64,000 nt of DNA from Pseudomonas putida (GTDB lineage Bacteria > Pseudomonadota > Gammaproteobacteria > Pseudomonadales > Pseudomonadaceae), in contig NZ_CP113097.1 of NCBI RefSeq assembly GCF_026625125.1, forward strand, positions 5,628,001 to 5,692,000, written 5' to 3'. Numbering within the stretch: position 1 is the first letter of the stretch; each line of letters begins with the position of its first letter. The notes under the pieces were generated by a model. It did no database searches. It saw only the letters and a list, made by a program, of their open reading frames with translations, and was not told the origin of the DNA. Below are positions 44,882-54,400 of the stretch, in pieces. Made by a program: the position numbers and the translations under genes.

Positions 44882-45745
44882 TCAGTAGGCGATGCGGATG
44901 TCGTTGAAACCCAGCTCTTCGGCCGGCCCGGGGGCATCGGCCTCGTCGAACAACAGCCGATGGATGCGCCGGGCGCTGGCCTGGAAGTCACTGGCGCCGA
45001 GGCTGCCGAGATCATACTGATGGCTGTGCACCTCGGCCCGCACCCGCCCCGGATGAGGTGACAGCAACAGAATGCGGTTGCCCACTACCAGCGCCTCTTC
45101 GATGGAATGGGTGACGAACAACAGGGTGAAGCGCACTTCCTCCCACAGCAGCAGCAGCTCTTCCTGCATCTTGCGCCGGGTCAGCGCATCGAGCGCGGCG
45201 AACGGTTCGTCCATCAACAGGACCTTCGGTTGCGTGGCCAGTGCACGGGCAATTGCCACGCGTGCTTTCATGCCGCCCGACAGGGTATGCGGATAAGCGT
45301 CGGCAAACGCCGCCAGGCCAACCTTGTCGAGGTAATGCAACGCGCGCTCTTCGGCCTCGGCTCGCTTGAGCTGGCCGGAAACGAGCAGCGGGAACATGAC
45401 GTTCTGCTTCACCGTCTTCCACGGCGGCAGCTGGTCGAACTCTTGGAACACCACGATGCGATCGGGGCCAGGGCCGTTGACCGGCTGGCCCTGCAGCAGG
45501 ATCTGCCCTTGTTGCGGGCTGATGAACCCGGCCACGGCCTTGAGCAACGTGGACTTGCCACACCCCGAGGGGCCCAGCAAGACAAAGCGGTCGGCACGGT
45601 CGACTTCGAAGCTGACCTGATGGGTGGCCCGCACCACGCGCTGCGCAGTACGGTATTCGAGGCTCAGGTTATCCACCTTGAGCAAGGGCGGTGTGGCCAC
45701 ACGGCTAAGGTTGCTGGCCGTGTGGCCTGGCAATGGGGCAGTCAT
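44882..45745 (-). CDS. ABC transporter ATPase, sulfonate/sulfate ester type (SsuB/AtsB-like)
   Basis: A 287-residue ATPase. Walker A GPSGCGKST is at 58-66; the Q-loop is VVFQEFDQLPPWKTVKQNVM; the signature is LSGGMKARVAIARALATQP, with Met in place of the usual Gln; Walker B VLLMDEPFAALDA and the H-loop THSIEEAL follow. All catalytic residues are intact. The gene lies between the binding protein (6-bp gap) and the permease. Confidence 0.94.
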   Translation of the reverse strand: MTAPLPGHTASNLSRVATPPLLKVDNLSLEYRTAQRVVRATHQVSFEVDRADRFVLLGPSGCGKSTLLKAVAGFISPQQGQILLQGQPVNGPGPDRIVVFQEFDQLPPWKTVKQNVMFPLLVSGQLKRAEAEERALHYLDKVGLAAFADAYPHTLSGGMKARVAIARALATQPKVLLMDEPFAALDALTRRKMQEELLLLWEEVRFTLLFVTHSIEEALVVGNRILLLSPHPGRVRAEVHSHQYDLGSLGASDFQASARRIHRLLFDEADAPGPAEELGFNDIRIAY

Positions 45746-45751
45746 GGTCGA

Positions 45752-46771
45752 TCAGCTCCCCTGCAGTGGGCGTTCATCCTGGAAGAAATAGTCCTTCCAC
45801 GACTCTGGCTTGTGCTTGATGGCGCCTACCCGGTAGAGAAACTCGGCCAGCTTGTAGGTGTTCTTCGGGGTTACCGTGAACTCGTACTGGGGGTTGTCGA
45901 TCAGCTTGATCAGCACATCGCGGTCAATCTTGGCCTTGGTGACGCGGATATAGGTATCGGCAGCCGCCGCCTTGTCCTTCTGGGCAAAGTCCGCAGCCTC
46001 GGCCAGGGCATCGACGAACGCCTTGTAAGTCTTGGGGTTGTCGTTGCGGAATTTCTCGGTGGCAAACAGCAAGGTCGGCGAGTTGGGGCCGAGCAGGTCA
46101 TAGCTGTTGAGCACCACGTGCACGTCCTTGTTGGCCAACACCTGGTCCTGGAACGGCGGGTTGGAGAAGTGCCCATTGAGCTCGGTGCCGCCAGCGAGCA
46201 ACGCGGCGGTGGCATCTGGGTGCGGTACGGCCAGGGTGTACTTGTCGAGGCGGTTGTATTGCGTGTCGCCCCACTGCTGGGCAGCGGCGTACTGCAGCAA
46301 GCGTGATTGTACCGACACGCCCACGGCCGGCACGGCAATGCGGTCCTTATCGGAAATGTCGGCGATGGTCTTCACGTTCGGGTTGCTGCTGACCAAGTAG
46401 TACGGGAAATTGCCCAGCGAGGCCACTGCTTTGACGTTCTGCCGGCCTTTGGTGCGATCCCATACGGTCAGCAATGGCCCAACGCCGGCACCGGCGATGT
46501 CCACCGAGCCGGACAACAGCGCGTCGTTGATCGCAGCCCCCCCGGATAGCTGGGCCCAGTCGACATCGATGTCGATGCCCTGCTCCTTGCCGTGCTTTTC
46601 AATCAGTTGTTGGTCACGCACCACATTGAGCAGCAGATAGACGATGCCGAACTGCTCGGCGATGCGGATCTTGCCTTCGGCATGGGCCAGGGTGGGGGCC
46701 GCAAGGCTGCCCACGACCAGGCTTGCGCCCAGGCTGATACTTGCCGCCAGGCGGCTGATGGATTTGCGCAT
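45752..46771 (-). CDS. Sulfonate/sulfate ester ABC substrate-binding protein (AtsR-like)
   Basis: A 339-residue exported protein. The signal peptide runs to LAAPTLAHA, with mature EGKIRIAEQFGIVYLLLNVVRDQQLIEKHG, typical of the SsuA/AtsR class. The binding cleft shows LSGGAAINDALLSGSVDIAGAGVGPLLTVWDR. GAGGAAACC precedes the ATG at 46771; the longer frame reaches into the atsK 3' end. It lies 17 bp after atsK. In P. putida S-313 atsRBC transports sulfate esters for AtsK; substrate here is inferred from this pairing. Confidence 0.9.
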   Translation of the reverse strand: MRKSISRLAASISLGASLVVGSLAAPTLAHAEGKIRIAEQFGIVYLLLNVVRDQQLIEKHGKEQGIDIDVDWAQLSGGAAINDALLSGSVDIAGAGVGPLLTVWDRTKGRQNVKAVASLGNFPYYLVSSNPNVKTIADISDKDRIAVPAVGVSVQSRLLQYAAAQQWGDTQYNRLDKYTLAVPHPDATAALLAGGTELNGHFSNPPFQDQVLANKDVHVVLNSYDLLGPNSPTLLFATEKFRNDNPKTYKAFVDALAEAADFAQKDKAAAADTYIRVTKAKIDRDVLIKLIDNPQYEFTVTPKNTYKLAEFLYRVGAIKHKPESWKDYFFQDERPLQGS

Positions 46772-46788
46772 GATGGTTTCCTCAGTCG

Positions 46789-47688
46789 TCAGAACGGGGC
46801 ATCGCCCTGGATGGTGGTGCGGAAAAGCTTGCGCCGCAGGTGGGCCGGGCAGCCTGTGGCAAGGTGGATCAGCGAGCGGTTGTCCCAGAACACCAGGTCG
46901 TGTGGCTGCCACTGGTGGCGGTAGATGTTCTGTTCGAGCACGCTCAGGGCATAAAGCTGCTGCAACACATCGCGGCTTTCATCATCCGGCAGGCCGATGA
47001 TCCGGGTAGTGAACCCTTCGCTGACGAACAGGGCCTTGCGGCCGTTTTCCGGGTGGGTACGCACCACCGGATGGATCACTTCCTGCACCTGTGCAAGCTG
47101 CTCGGCGCTAAGGGTCGGGCGCCAGTTGCCTGCGAACTTGGTCTCGGCATAACGGGCGGTGTAGGAGTGAGCGGCGCTGCGGCCCTCGACCTGCTTGCGC
47201 AGTGCTTGAGGTACCGCGTCCCAGGCTTTGTGCATGTCGGCGAACAGGGTGTCGCCACCTTCGCTGGGCAACTCTTGGGCATGCAGCATGGACCCCAGGC
47301 TGGGGAGCGCTTTGTATGAGAGGTCTGAATGCCAGAACTTGCCGGCATCGCCCAGGCCGACGTTTTGGCCGTTCTCGATGATGTTGGAGACGATCAGTAT
47401 CTCGGGGTGGCCTGTGAGCAGAAACTGCTTCAGCACATGGATCTGCAGTTGGCCGAAACGGCGGCTGAAAGCGATCTGCTGTTCAGGGCTGATGCGCTGG
47501 TCGCGCAGCACCAGTACGTGGTGGTCGAGGTGGGCGCGATGAATGAGGCTGAAGTCCTCGGCGTTGACCGGTTTAGCCAGGTCCAGGCCGATGATCTCGG
47601 CGCCAACGGCACCCGAGAACGGGCGGATTTCAAAGGTTTGCGGCTGAGCGCTGTGGTTGGACGGCAAGGCGTTCGAGGCGGCGGACAT
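46789..47688 (-). CDS. atsK: Fe(II)/2-oxoglutarate-dependent alkylsulfatase, TauD family
   Basis: A 299-residue non-haem iron dioxygenase. The facial triad is His120 and Asp122 in KFWHSD and His275 in NRSLIHLATG; the oxoglutarate arginine is in RRKLFRTT (about 286-290). It cleaves alkyl sulfate esters oxidatively to aldehyde and sulfate, giving sulfur under sulfate limitation. First gene of the operon with the transporter. AtsK is preferred over TauD because of the surrounding AtsRBC-like genes and the N-terminal extension; taurine as substrate is not excluded. Confidence 0.85.
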   Translation of the reverse strand: MSAASNALPSNHSAQPQTFEIRPFSGAVGAEIIGLDLAKPVNAEDFSLIHRAHLDHHVLVLRDQRISPEQQIAFSRRFGQLQIHVLKQFLLTGHPEILIVSNIIENGQNVGLGDAGKFWHSDLSYKALPSLGSMLHAQELPSEGGDTLFADMHKAWDAVPQALRKQVEGRSAAHSYTARYAETKFAGNWRPTLSAEQLAQVQEVIHPVVRTHPENGRKALFVSEGFTTRIIGLPDDESRDVLQQLYALSVLEQNIYRHQWQPHDLVFWDNRSLIHLATGCPAHLRRKLFRTTIQGDAPF

Positions 47689-47872
47689 TTTTCACTCCCA
47701 CGCAGTGCGCGACTTCAATGACGCGCAACGATCAGAAACGCACGGGGGTTTACCCGTGTGGGTTCAAGTCGTGCGGCGCATCGATTGGTCGACGGGTACG
47801 CAGTGGAGTGACTATAAGGTAATTAAAATAATAATTTAAATACCTTTAATGAATAACGATATGAGAGGGCAG

Positions 47873-47895
47873 TTGTCTGCCTGCCAAGCAGACAA
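47873..47895. terminator. Stem-loop between atsK promoter region and the small conserved gene
   Basis: TTGTCTGC and GCAGACAA pair over 8 bp around a 7-base loop, 11 bases beyond the stop at 47906 on the minus strand. No T-run. The A+T-rich stretch 47818-47850 just below it (AATTAAAATAATAATTTAAA) is a likely promoter region for atsK. Confidence 0.45.
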
Positions 47896-47905
47896 GCGCG
47901 GAGGA

Positions 47906-48247
47906 TTAAATCAGCCCGCCCTCCTCCTCTTCCTCGATCAGGTTGTTCAAGCTGCCGAGCGCCTTTCGCGCGGTGGAGCGACTGAGCAGCTTGGCTTGGG
48001 CGCCAGGCGGCAGGTCGGTGATGCTGAAGACACCTTTGGCAGTGAGCACCTCGATCAAGTCCTCAAGCACCCGAATCATGTCCAAGTCGCTCTGTTTCAG
48101 CTGCTTGAGGCTATTTTCGACGACATCGTCAGCAAACCACTCCTGAATCTCGGCATGATCTGCTGGGAGGATCTCCGTGTGTTCGGCATAAGGTGCAGCT
48201 TCTACCCGCAGCAACTGGCCCTCGGCGTCGCGTTGCACGTAGAACAT
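47906..48247 (-). CDS. Conserved small acidic protein, often mislabelled tryptophan synthase beta-like
   Basis: A 113-residue protein: MFYVQRDAEGQLLRVEAAPYA, then HAEIQEWFADDVVENSLKQLKQSDLDMIRVLEDLIEVLTAKGVFSITDLPPGAQAKLLSRSTARKALGSLNNLIEEEEEGG. I recall near-identical proteins from many pseudomonads, some labelled tryptophan synthase subunit beta-like; there is no resemblance to TrpB and the label is not credible. GAGGG lies 9 bases before the chosen ATG, whereas the ATG at 48307 has no site. The acidic C-terminal run and helical centre suggest a cytosolic helical protein. It follows the adhesin gene on the same strand beyond a terminator. Confidence 0.75.
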   Translation of the reverse strand: MFYVQRDAEGQLLRVEAAPYAEHTEILPADHAEIQEWFADDVVENSLKQLKQSDLDMIRVLEDLIEVLTAKGVFSITDLPPGAQAKLLSRSTARKALGSLNNLIEEEEEGGLI

Positions 48248-48366
48248 GGCGTCATCCCTCGTCACGATGGTTCCTTGTTGGTAGTCAGCAGCATAGGCAA
48301 AGTTCATCGGGCATGACAGCCCGGCGCAGAAGTATGCGCTGCACGAAGATGACAGAAAAGACCGCG

Positions 48367-48397
48367 CTGCGCGGTGGCCGGGGTGGCCACCGCGCAG
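48367..48397 (-). terminator. Rho-independent terminator of the adhesin gene
   Basis: CTGCGCGGTGGCC and GGCCACCGCGCAG form a perfect 13-bp stem with a 5-base loop, 7 bases beyond the adhesin stop; on the minus strand it is followed by GCGGTCTTTTCTG. It insulates the next gene from the very long adhesin transcript. Confidence 0.85.
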
Positions 48398-48403
48398 ACG
48401 GGA

Positions 48404-51400
48404 TCAGGCGTTATCGATCTTGATGGTGGGGTCGGCACCGCTGATCAACGAGTTGACCGTGGTGTTGGACCAGTTGACCCCTTCCAGCTTGATAGACACA
48501 TCGGCATTGGCCAGGCCACCGGCTGCGTTGAGCTTGCCTTCGGTGCTGACCTGCAAGGTCGAGGACCCATCGACGGTGGTGATCTTCAGGAAGTTGTCGA
48601 TAGTGCTGGCCTTCTCACCTTGCAGCAGGTCGCGCAAGTCCAGGCGGTCACCCTCGCTGACTTTGAAGTCCTTGATCACGTCACTGCCAATGTCACCGGA
48701 CTTCCACACGAAGGTGTCGGCACCGCTGCCACCGATCAGCATGTCATTGCCTTGGCCGCCGATCAGGGTGTCGTTGCCAGTGCCGCCCAGCAGGATGTCA
48801 TTACCTTTGCCGCCATCGAGGGTGTCATTACCCCCCTGGCCGAAGAGGATGTCATTGCCTGCGCCCCCCATCAGGGTGTCGGCGCCATCATTGCTGCCCG
48901 CAATATCGAACTCGGTGTAATGCTCGGAGATGTACTTGTGCATTGCCCGCGCGTCGACATCGCCCGCATCCACACCGAGCTTGTTCGCCACGTAACCCTG
49001 GATCGCCTCTACACCCGTGCCGGCGACCGTCGGGAAGGTCAGCAGGTCGCCGAAGATGATGTCGTTGCCATCACCACCGTTGACCGTGTCGTTGCCCGGC
49101 TGGGTGACTTCGGTGTGGCCGAGGATGGCATCTGCCAGTTTGCTCGGGTCGATGTTGGCCTGTGGCTTGCCATCGGAGTCATAGGGCTTCAGGTCATCCT
49201 TGTTCACGCCGCTGTTGAGGCCAATCGCCTCGACGTCGGACAAACCAGCGAGGATCTTGAAGCTGTCAGTCGAGTTGTTGGTGGTTGCCCGGTCAGTCGA
49301 GTTGCCCGTGCCGTCGCGGGTCGACAGCTCATAACCCCCATTACCCTCGGCACGTATAGTGGCTGTGCTCTGGGTGGACCATTTGTAGTAGTAACCCGAG
49401 TTCCAGCTCCAGTCCAACTCGCGAACCTGCATGGTCAACTTGCCGCTGCTGTCGATCGAGAGACGGTTGTTGGTATCCAACTGATAGTTGGTAACGGTAT
49501 CGCCCATCTTGTAGTTGATCGACGACAGGAACGTATCGAGCTTGACGTTGGTGTTGCCCAGGTTCGGGTTGCCCTGTTCACTGGTCTGGTAGTAGGTCGG
49601 CTCACCGTCAGTGATGAAGAATGTCTGGTTACTACCGGTGCTACCTGCAGCCTTGAGGTTGGCGAACCAGTTGGCTGTCGTTTTGAAGGCATCCTCATAG
49701 TTGGTGCCGCCATTGGAGTTCAACGTGCCCAGCGCACTCAGCAGGGTTTTCAGGCCCGCATCGTTGAGGGTCACCGATACGCTGCTCTTTACCTGGGTGG
49801 CAAAGTCGACCAACAGAATATTCACCGTCCCGGACTGTGCGCCCTTGACGCTTGCAGCCAAGGTCTTGAACACTGACTCCAGCGATTGCTTCGCGGCATC
49901 GACGCCCGCAGAGCCCATACTGCCCGAGGTGTCGACGATGAAGGCGATGTTGTAGTCCTTGCCTGGTACCACGTGCAGGCCGCTGACATCCGCGACCACG
50001 ATGTCATTGCCATCGGTGCCGGTGATGGTATCGCTGTCGGACGACAGGTTGCTGGTGGTGTACGACTGCGGGTAGACCGTGACCTTGATGCTGCCTTCGC
50101 TGGTGGCAGTGCTGCCGCCAACGCTTTCGGTGGACGTCGAAGTGACTTTCACGTCGAACTGGCCGGAGTAGTAGGCCGGCGGCTTGATGGTCAGGCTGCC
50201 CAGATTCCAACCCGTGACATCCACCGCACTGGCACCAACGGTGAAGGTATGGCCTGCATTGTCGGCCACTACCGAGCCTGTCGGGATGCCGCTGAGCTTG
50301 ACGCTCAGGCTCTCGGAACCATCGGTGTCGGTCAGCGCGGTACTGATGCCTACCAACTTGACCGGCGCACCATTCTCGCCGCCTTCGTTGAGCTTGTAGC
50401 CGTCGTAGTAACCCACGCCGTTGCTGCCATGCAGGTCGGACACCGTGACACCGGCGTTGGCCAGCGCGGCGACGTTCGGGTACATCGGGATGTTGGCGCT
50501 GCTAAGGTCTGTGACTGCGCCATTACCCACCTTGATGTTGACGTCAAGGCTGCCTGGCCCGGCCTGGTTGGCGTTGTAGATCTCCAGGGTGTAATAGCCG
50601 CTGGTGGTCGGGGTGTAGCTGCCGGAAATGCTGCCGCTGGCCGAGCCCCAGGTGCCGCCGGCGACGTTCTTGCCGCCGATGACGATTTGCAGGCTGTCGT
50701 CAGCGGTGCCACTGAAGGTGTAGGTCTTGCCGGCCTCCAGGTAGATCAGGCCTGAGGTCTTCGAGCCCGACCCCGGGGTGACGGTGGCCGTGGTGTCGAC
50801 CGTGGTCACCTGCTCGCTCTTGCCGGCGCTGCCGGAGTTGGCGAACACGTTCTTCAGCGCGTCACCGGTGATGCCATTGCCGTTGGTGCCCAGGCCGTTG
50901 AGGCTGGTCCAGGTTTCCTTGGTCAGGCCCAGCGAGTTGACGTTGTTGCTGCCAATGCTCAGGTCCGGCTTGTCGGCCATCGGCGTGATATCGACCTTGA
51001 GCGTGGCTTCGCTGCCCGTGCCCTTGCCATCGGTAGGCGCGTACTTGATCTGCGCGTAGTCCGCCTGCTTGTTGCCCACACCGGTACCACCGTAACCGTC
51101 GACACCCGACTGGTTAGCCACGGGAACGAACTTGAGCTTGCCGGCGGCGATGTCGGCCTGGCTGATGGTCTGGCCTGCCTTCACATCGACCCAGTTGGTG
51201 CCGTTGTACAGCTTCAAGGTACCGGCCCCTGGCAGCTGGGTGATGGTCACCCCTAGGCTGCTAAGCGAGGAGTCGACATCGCTGATGTTGAAGTCGCTCC
51301 AACCCAGCACCAGGTCGGTGTCCTCGGTGCCGGTGACCGCTCCGCCGGTAGTGGTAGGCAGGTCATTGACCGCCACGACGTTGACCGTGGTGGTGGCCGT

Positions 51401-54400
51401 GTTCGAGGTGTTCACACCGTCAGTCACCGTGACCGTGATGATCCGAGGGACGGTGCTCGGGTCTTCACTGGTGTTGATGAAGGTGATGTTCTTGATCGCC
51501 TGGATGTAGTCAGCCAGCGAAGCGGTGCCGCTCAGGGTCAGGACCACCTTGCCATCGGTGCTGTTGGCGTTGATCGAAATGCCATTGACGCTGTTGCCCA
51601 GGTTCAGGGCATCGCCTGGCTGGCGGTTGGTCAGGGTCACCGTCGCGCCGGTCAGCATCGAGCTGTCGAAGTCGGTGATCGACACGTCGATATCGCCGAT
51701 CGAAACACCGCTTCCTGGCTGGTTCTCGGTGAACGTGGTCTGGTAGTCGGCGCCGGTCTTGCCGCTAGAGTTGTTGGCGTCCAGGTCCAGAACGGGCGCC
51801 GGCTCGAAGATCTGGGTGGTGACGCTACCAGCGCTGCCGCTGACCGCCAGGTTTTCGAAGTTGCCGCCAGTGGCCGAGTCGATCTTGACGGTGAACTGCT
51901 CGGTACCTTCGGTGACGTTGTCCTTGATGGTCGGGATGGTGAAGGTGGCTGAGTTGCTGCCCGCTTTGATCGTGACGATGGCCACACCGGTGTAGTCGGC
52001 GCCATTGGCGGCGGTGCCGGTATACGAAAGCTTCACCGTCACATCGGTTTGCGCATTGTTGCTGAGGTTCAGCGTGTAAGTAGCGTTGCCGCCTTCGGCA
52101 ACAGCGGTTGTACCACTGATGCTCAGGGTGGTCGTCTGGATGGTGTCGGTCACGGCGGTGACCGCTGGCGTGTTACTGACGACGAGGTTTTCGAAGTTGC
52201 CCCCTGAAGTGCCGGTAATTTTCGCCGACACGTCCGCTGCATCGATGTACACATCCTCGGCGGGCGCGGCGACAATCACCGAGCCTGACGTTTTGCCTGC
52301 TGCAATGTTGATGGTCTGGCCATTGCTCAGGGTGACCGTCATCGCCGTGCCCGCCGGGTTGCTCAACGTGGCGGTATAGGTGATCTGGCCACCTTCGGCG
52401 ACCGTGGGCGTGGCGCTGAGGGTCAGGCTGGTATTGTCGATGGTGTCGGAGACCTTGGTGACCGCGTAAGCGCCGTCAACGGCCAGCAATTCGAAATCGC
52501 CGCCGGTGCTGCCGTCGATCTTGACCTGTACCGAGCCAGCATCGATGTAGGGGTCATCGCCTGGCGCGTTGAGGGTGATGCTGCCCTCGGTCTGACCTTT
52601 GGCGATTGAGATGGTCTCGCCATTGCTCAATTTGATGGTCATGTCAGAACCGGCCTTGTTGGACAAGGTTGCGGTGTAGGTGATCTTGCCGCCTTCGGCG
52701 ACCGTTGGCGTCGCGCTCAGGACAAGGCTCGTGGTGTCCTTGGTGCCTGCCACATCCGTTACCGTCGTTGACGGGGAGCCAGCGGTGACCAACTTCTCGT
52801 AATTGCCGCCGTCGACCTTGGTGATGCTGTTGGTCAGCGCGGTGTTGGTGTTGTAGACGTTGTTCGGCGCGGTGAAGTTGACCGAGCCGGACGATTCGCC
52901 GACGCCGATGGTAATGCTCTGGCCGTTGGCCAGGGTCACGACCAGCGGGCTACCGGTAACCGGGGCCGACACCGAGGCGGTGTACACCACAGTACCGCCC
53001 TCGACCACGCTTGGAGTGGCGGTCAACGTGACGGTCGACGTGTCGAGCGTATCGCTGACGTTGGTCACGGCTTGCGCCGGGTTGACCGCCAGCTTCTCGA
53101 AGTCGCCACCGGTGGTACCGGTGATGGTGGCTTTGACCTGGCCGGCGTCTTTGTAGACGTCATCAGCCGGTGCAGCGACGGTCACTTGGCCAGTGGTCTG
53201 CCCGGCCGCGATGTTGATGGTCGCGCCGTTGCTCAGCGTCACGGTCATTGCCGTGCTGGCGGGGTTGCTCAGCGTAGCGGTGTAGACGATCTGACCGCCC
53301 TCGGCAACTTCGCCAGTGGCGCTCAGCACCAGGTTGGTGGTGGCCTGAGTAGCCGGGCTGTCGGTGACCGTGGTGGTCGGGGTACCCGCGGTATCCAGCT
53401 TCTCGTAGTTACCGCCGTCGACCTTGGTGATGCTGTTGGTCAGCGGTGCATTGGTGTTGTAGACGTTGTTTGGCGCGGTGAAGTTGACCGAGCCGGACGA
53501 CTCACCGACGCCGATGGTAATGCTCTGGCCGTTGGCCAGGGTGACCACCAGTGGGCTGCCGGTGACTGGGGCCGACACGGACGCGGTGTACACCACGGTA
53601 CCGCCCTCGACCACGCTTGGAGTGGCGGTCAACGTGACGGTCGACGTGTCGAGGGTATCGCTGACGTTGGTCACGGCTTGCGCCGGGTTGACCGCCAGCT
53701 TCTCGAAGTCGCCACCGGTGGTGCCAGTGATGGTGGCTTTGACCTGACCGGCGTCTTTGTAGACGTCATCAGCCGGTGCAGCGACGGTCACTTGGCCAGA
53801 GGTCTGGCCTGCCGCGATGTTGATAGTTGCGCCGTTGCTCAAGGTCACGGTCATCGCCGTGCCGGCTGGGTTGCTCAGCGTGGCGGTGTAAACGATCTGA
53901 CCGCCCTCGGCGACATCGCCAGTTGCGCTCAGCACCAGGTTGGTGGTGGCCTGAGTAGCCGGGCTGTCGGTGACCGTGGTGGTCGGGGTACCCGCGGTAT
54001 CCAGCTTCTCGTAGTTACCGCCGTCAACCTTGGTGATGCTGTTGGTCAACGGTGCATTGGTGTTGTAGACGTTGTTTGGCGCGGTGAAATTGACCGAACC
54101 GGACGACTCACCGACGCCGATGGTAATGCTCTGGCCGTTGGCCAGGGTCACGACCAGCGGGCTACCGGTAACCGGGGCCGACACCGAGGCGGTGTACACC
54201 ACGGTGCCGCCCTCGACCACGCTTGGAGTGGCGGTCAGGGTCACCGTGCTGGTATCGAGCGTATCGCTGACGTTGGTTACGGCTTCAGCTGGATTCACTG
54301 CCAGCTTCTCGAAGTCACCACCGGTGGCACCAGTAACGCTGACTTTAACCTGGCCAGCGTCTTTGTAGACGTCATCCGCCGGGGCTGGAACAGAGACCGT

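Noticed and set aside
48247..48307. Earlier ATG at 48307 for the small gene after the adhesin
   Set aside because: No ribosome site before it, whereas the internal ATG has GAGGG at good spacing and gives the N-terminus I recall for the family.
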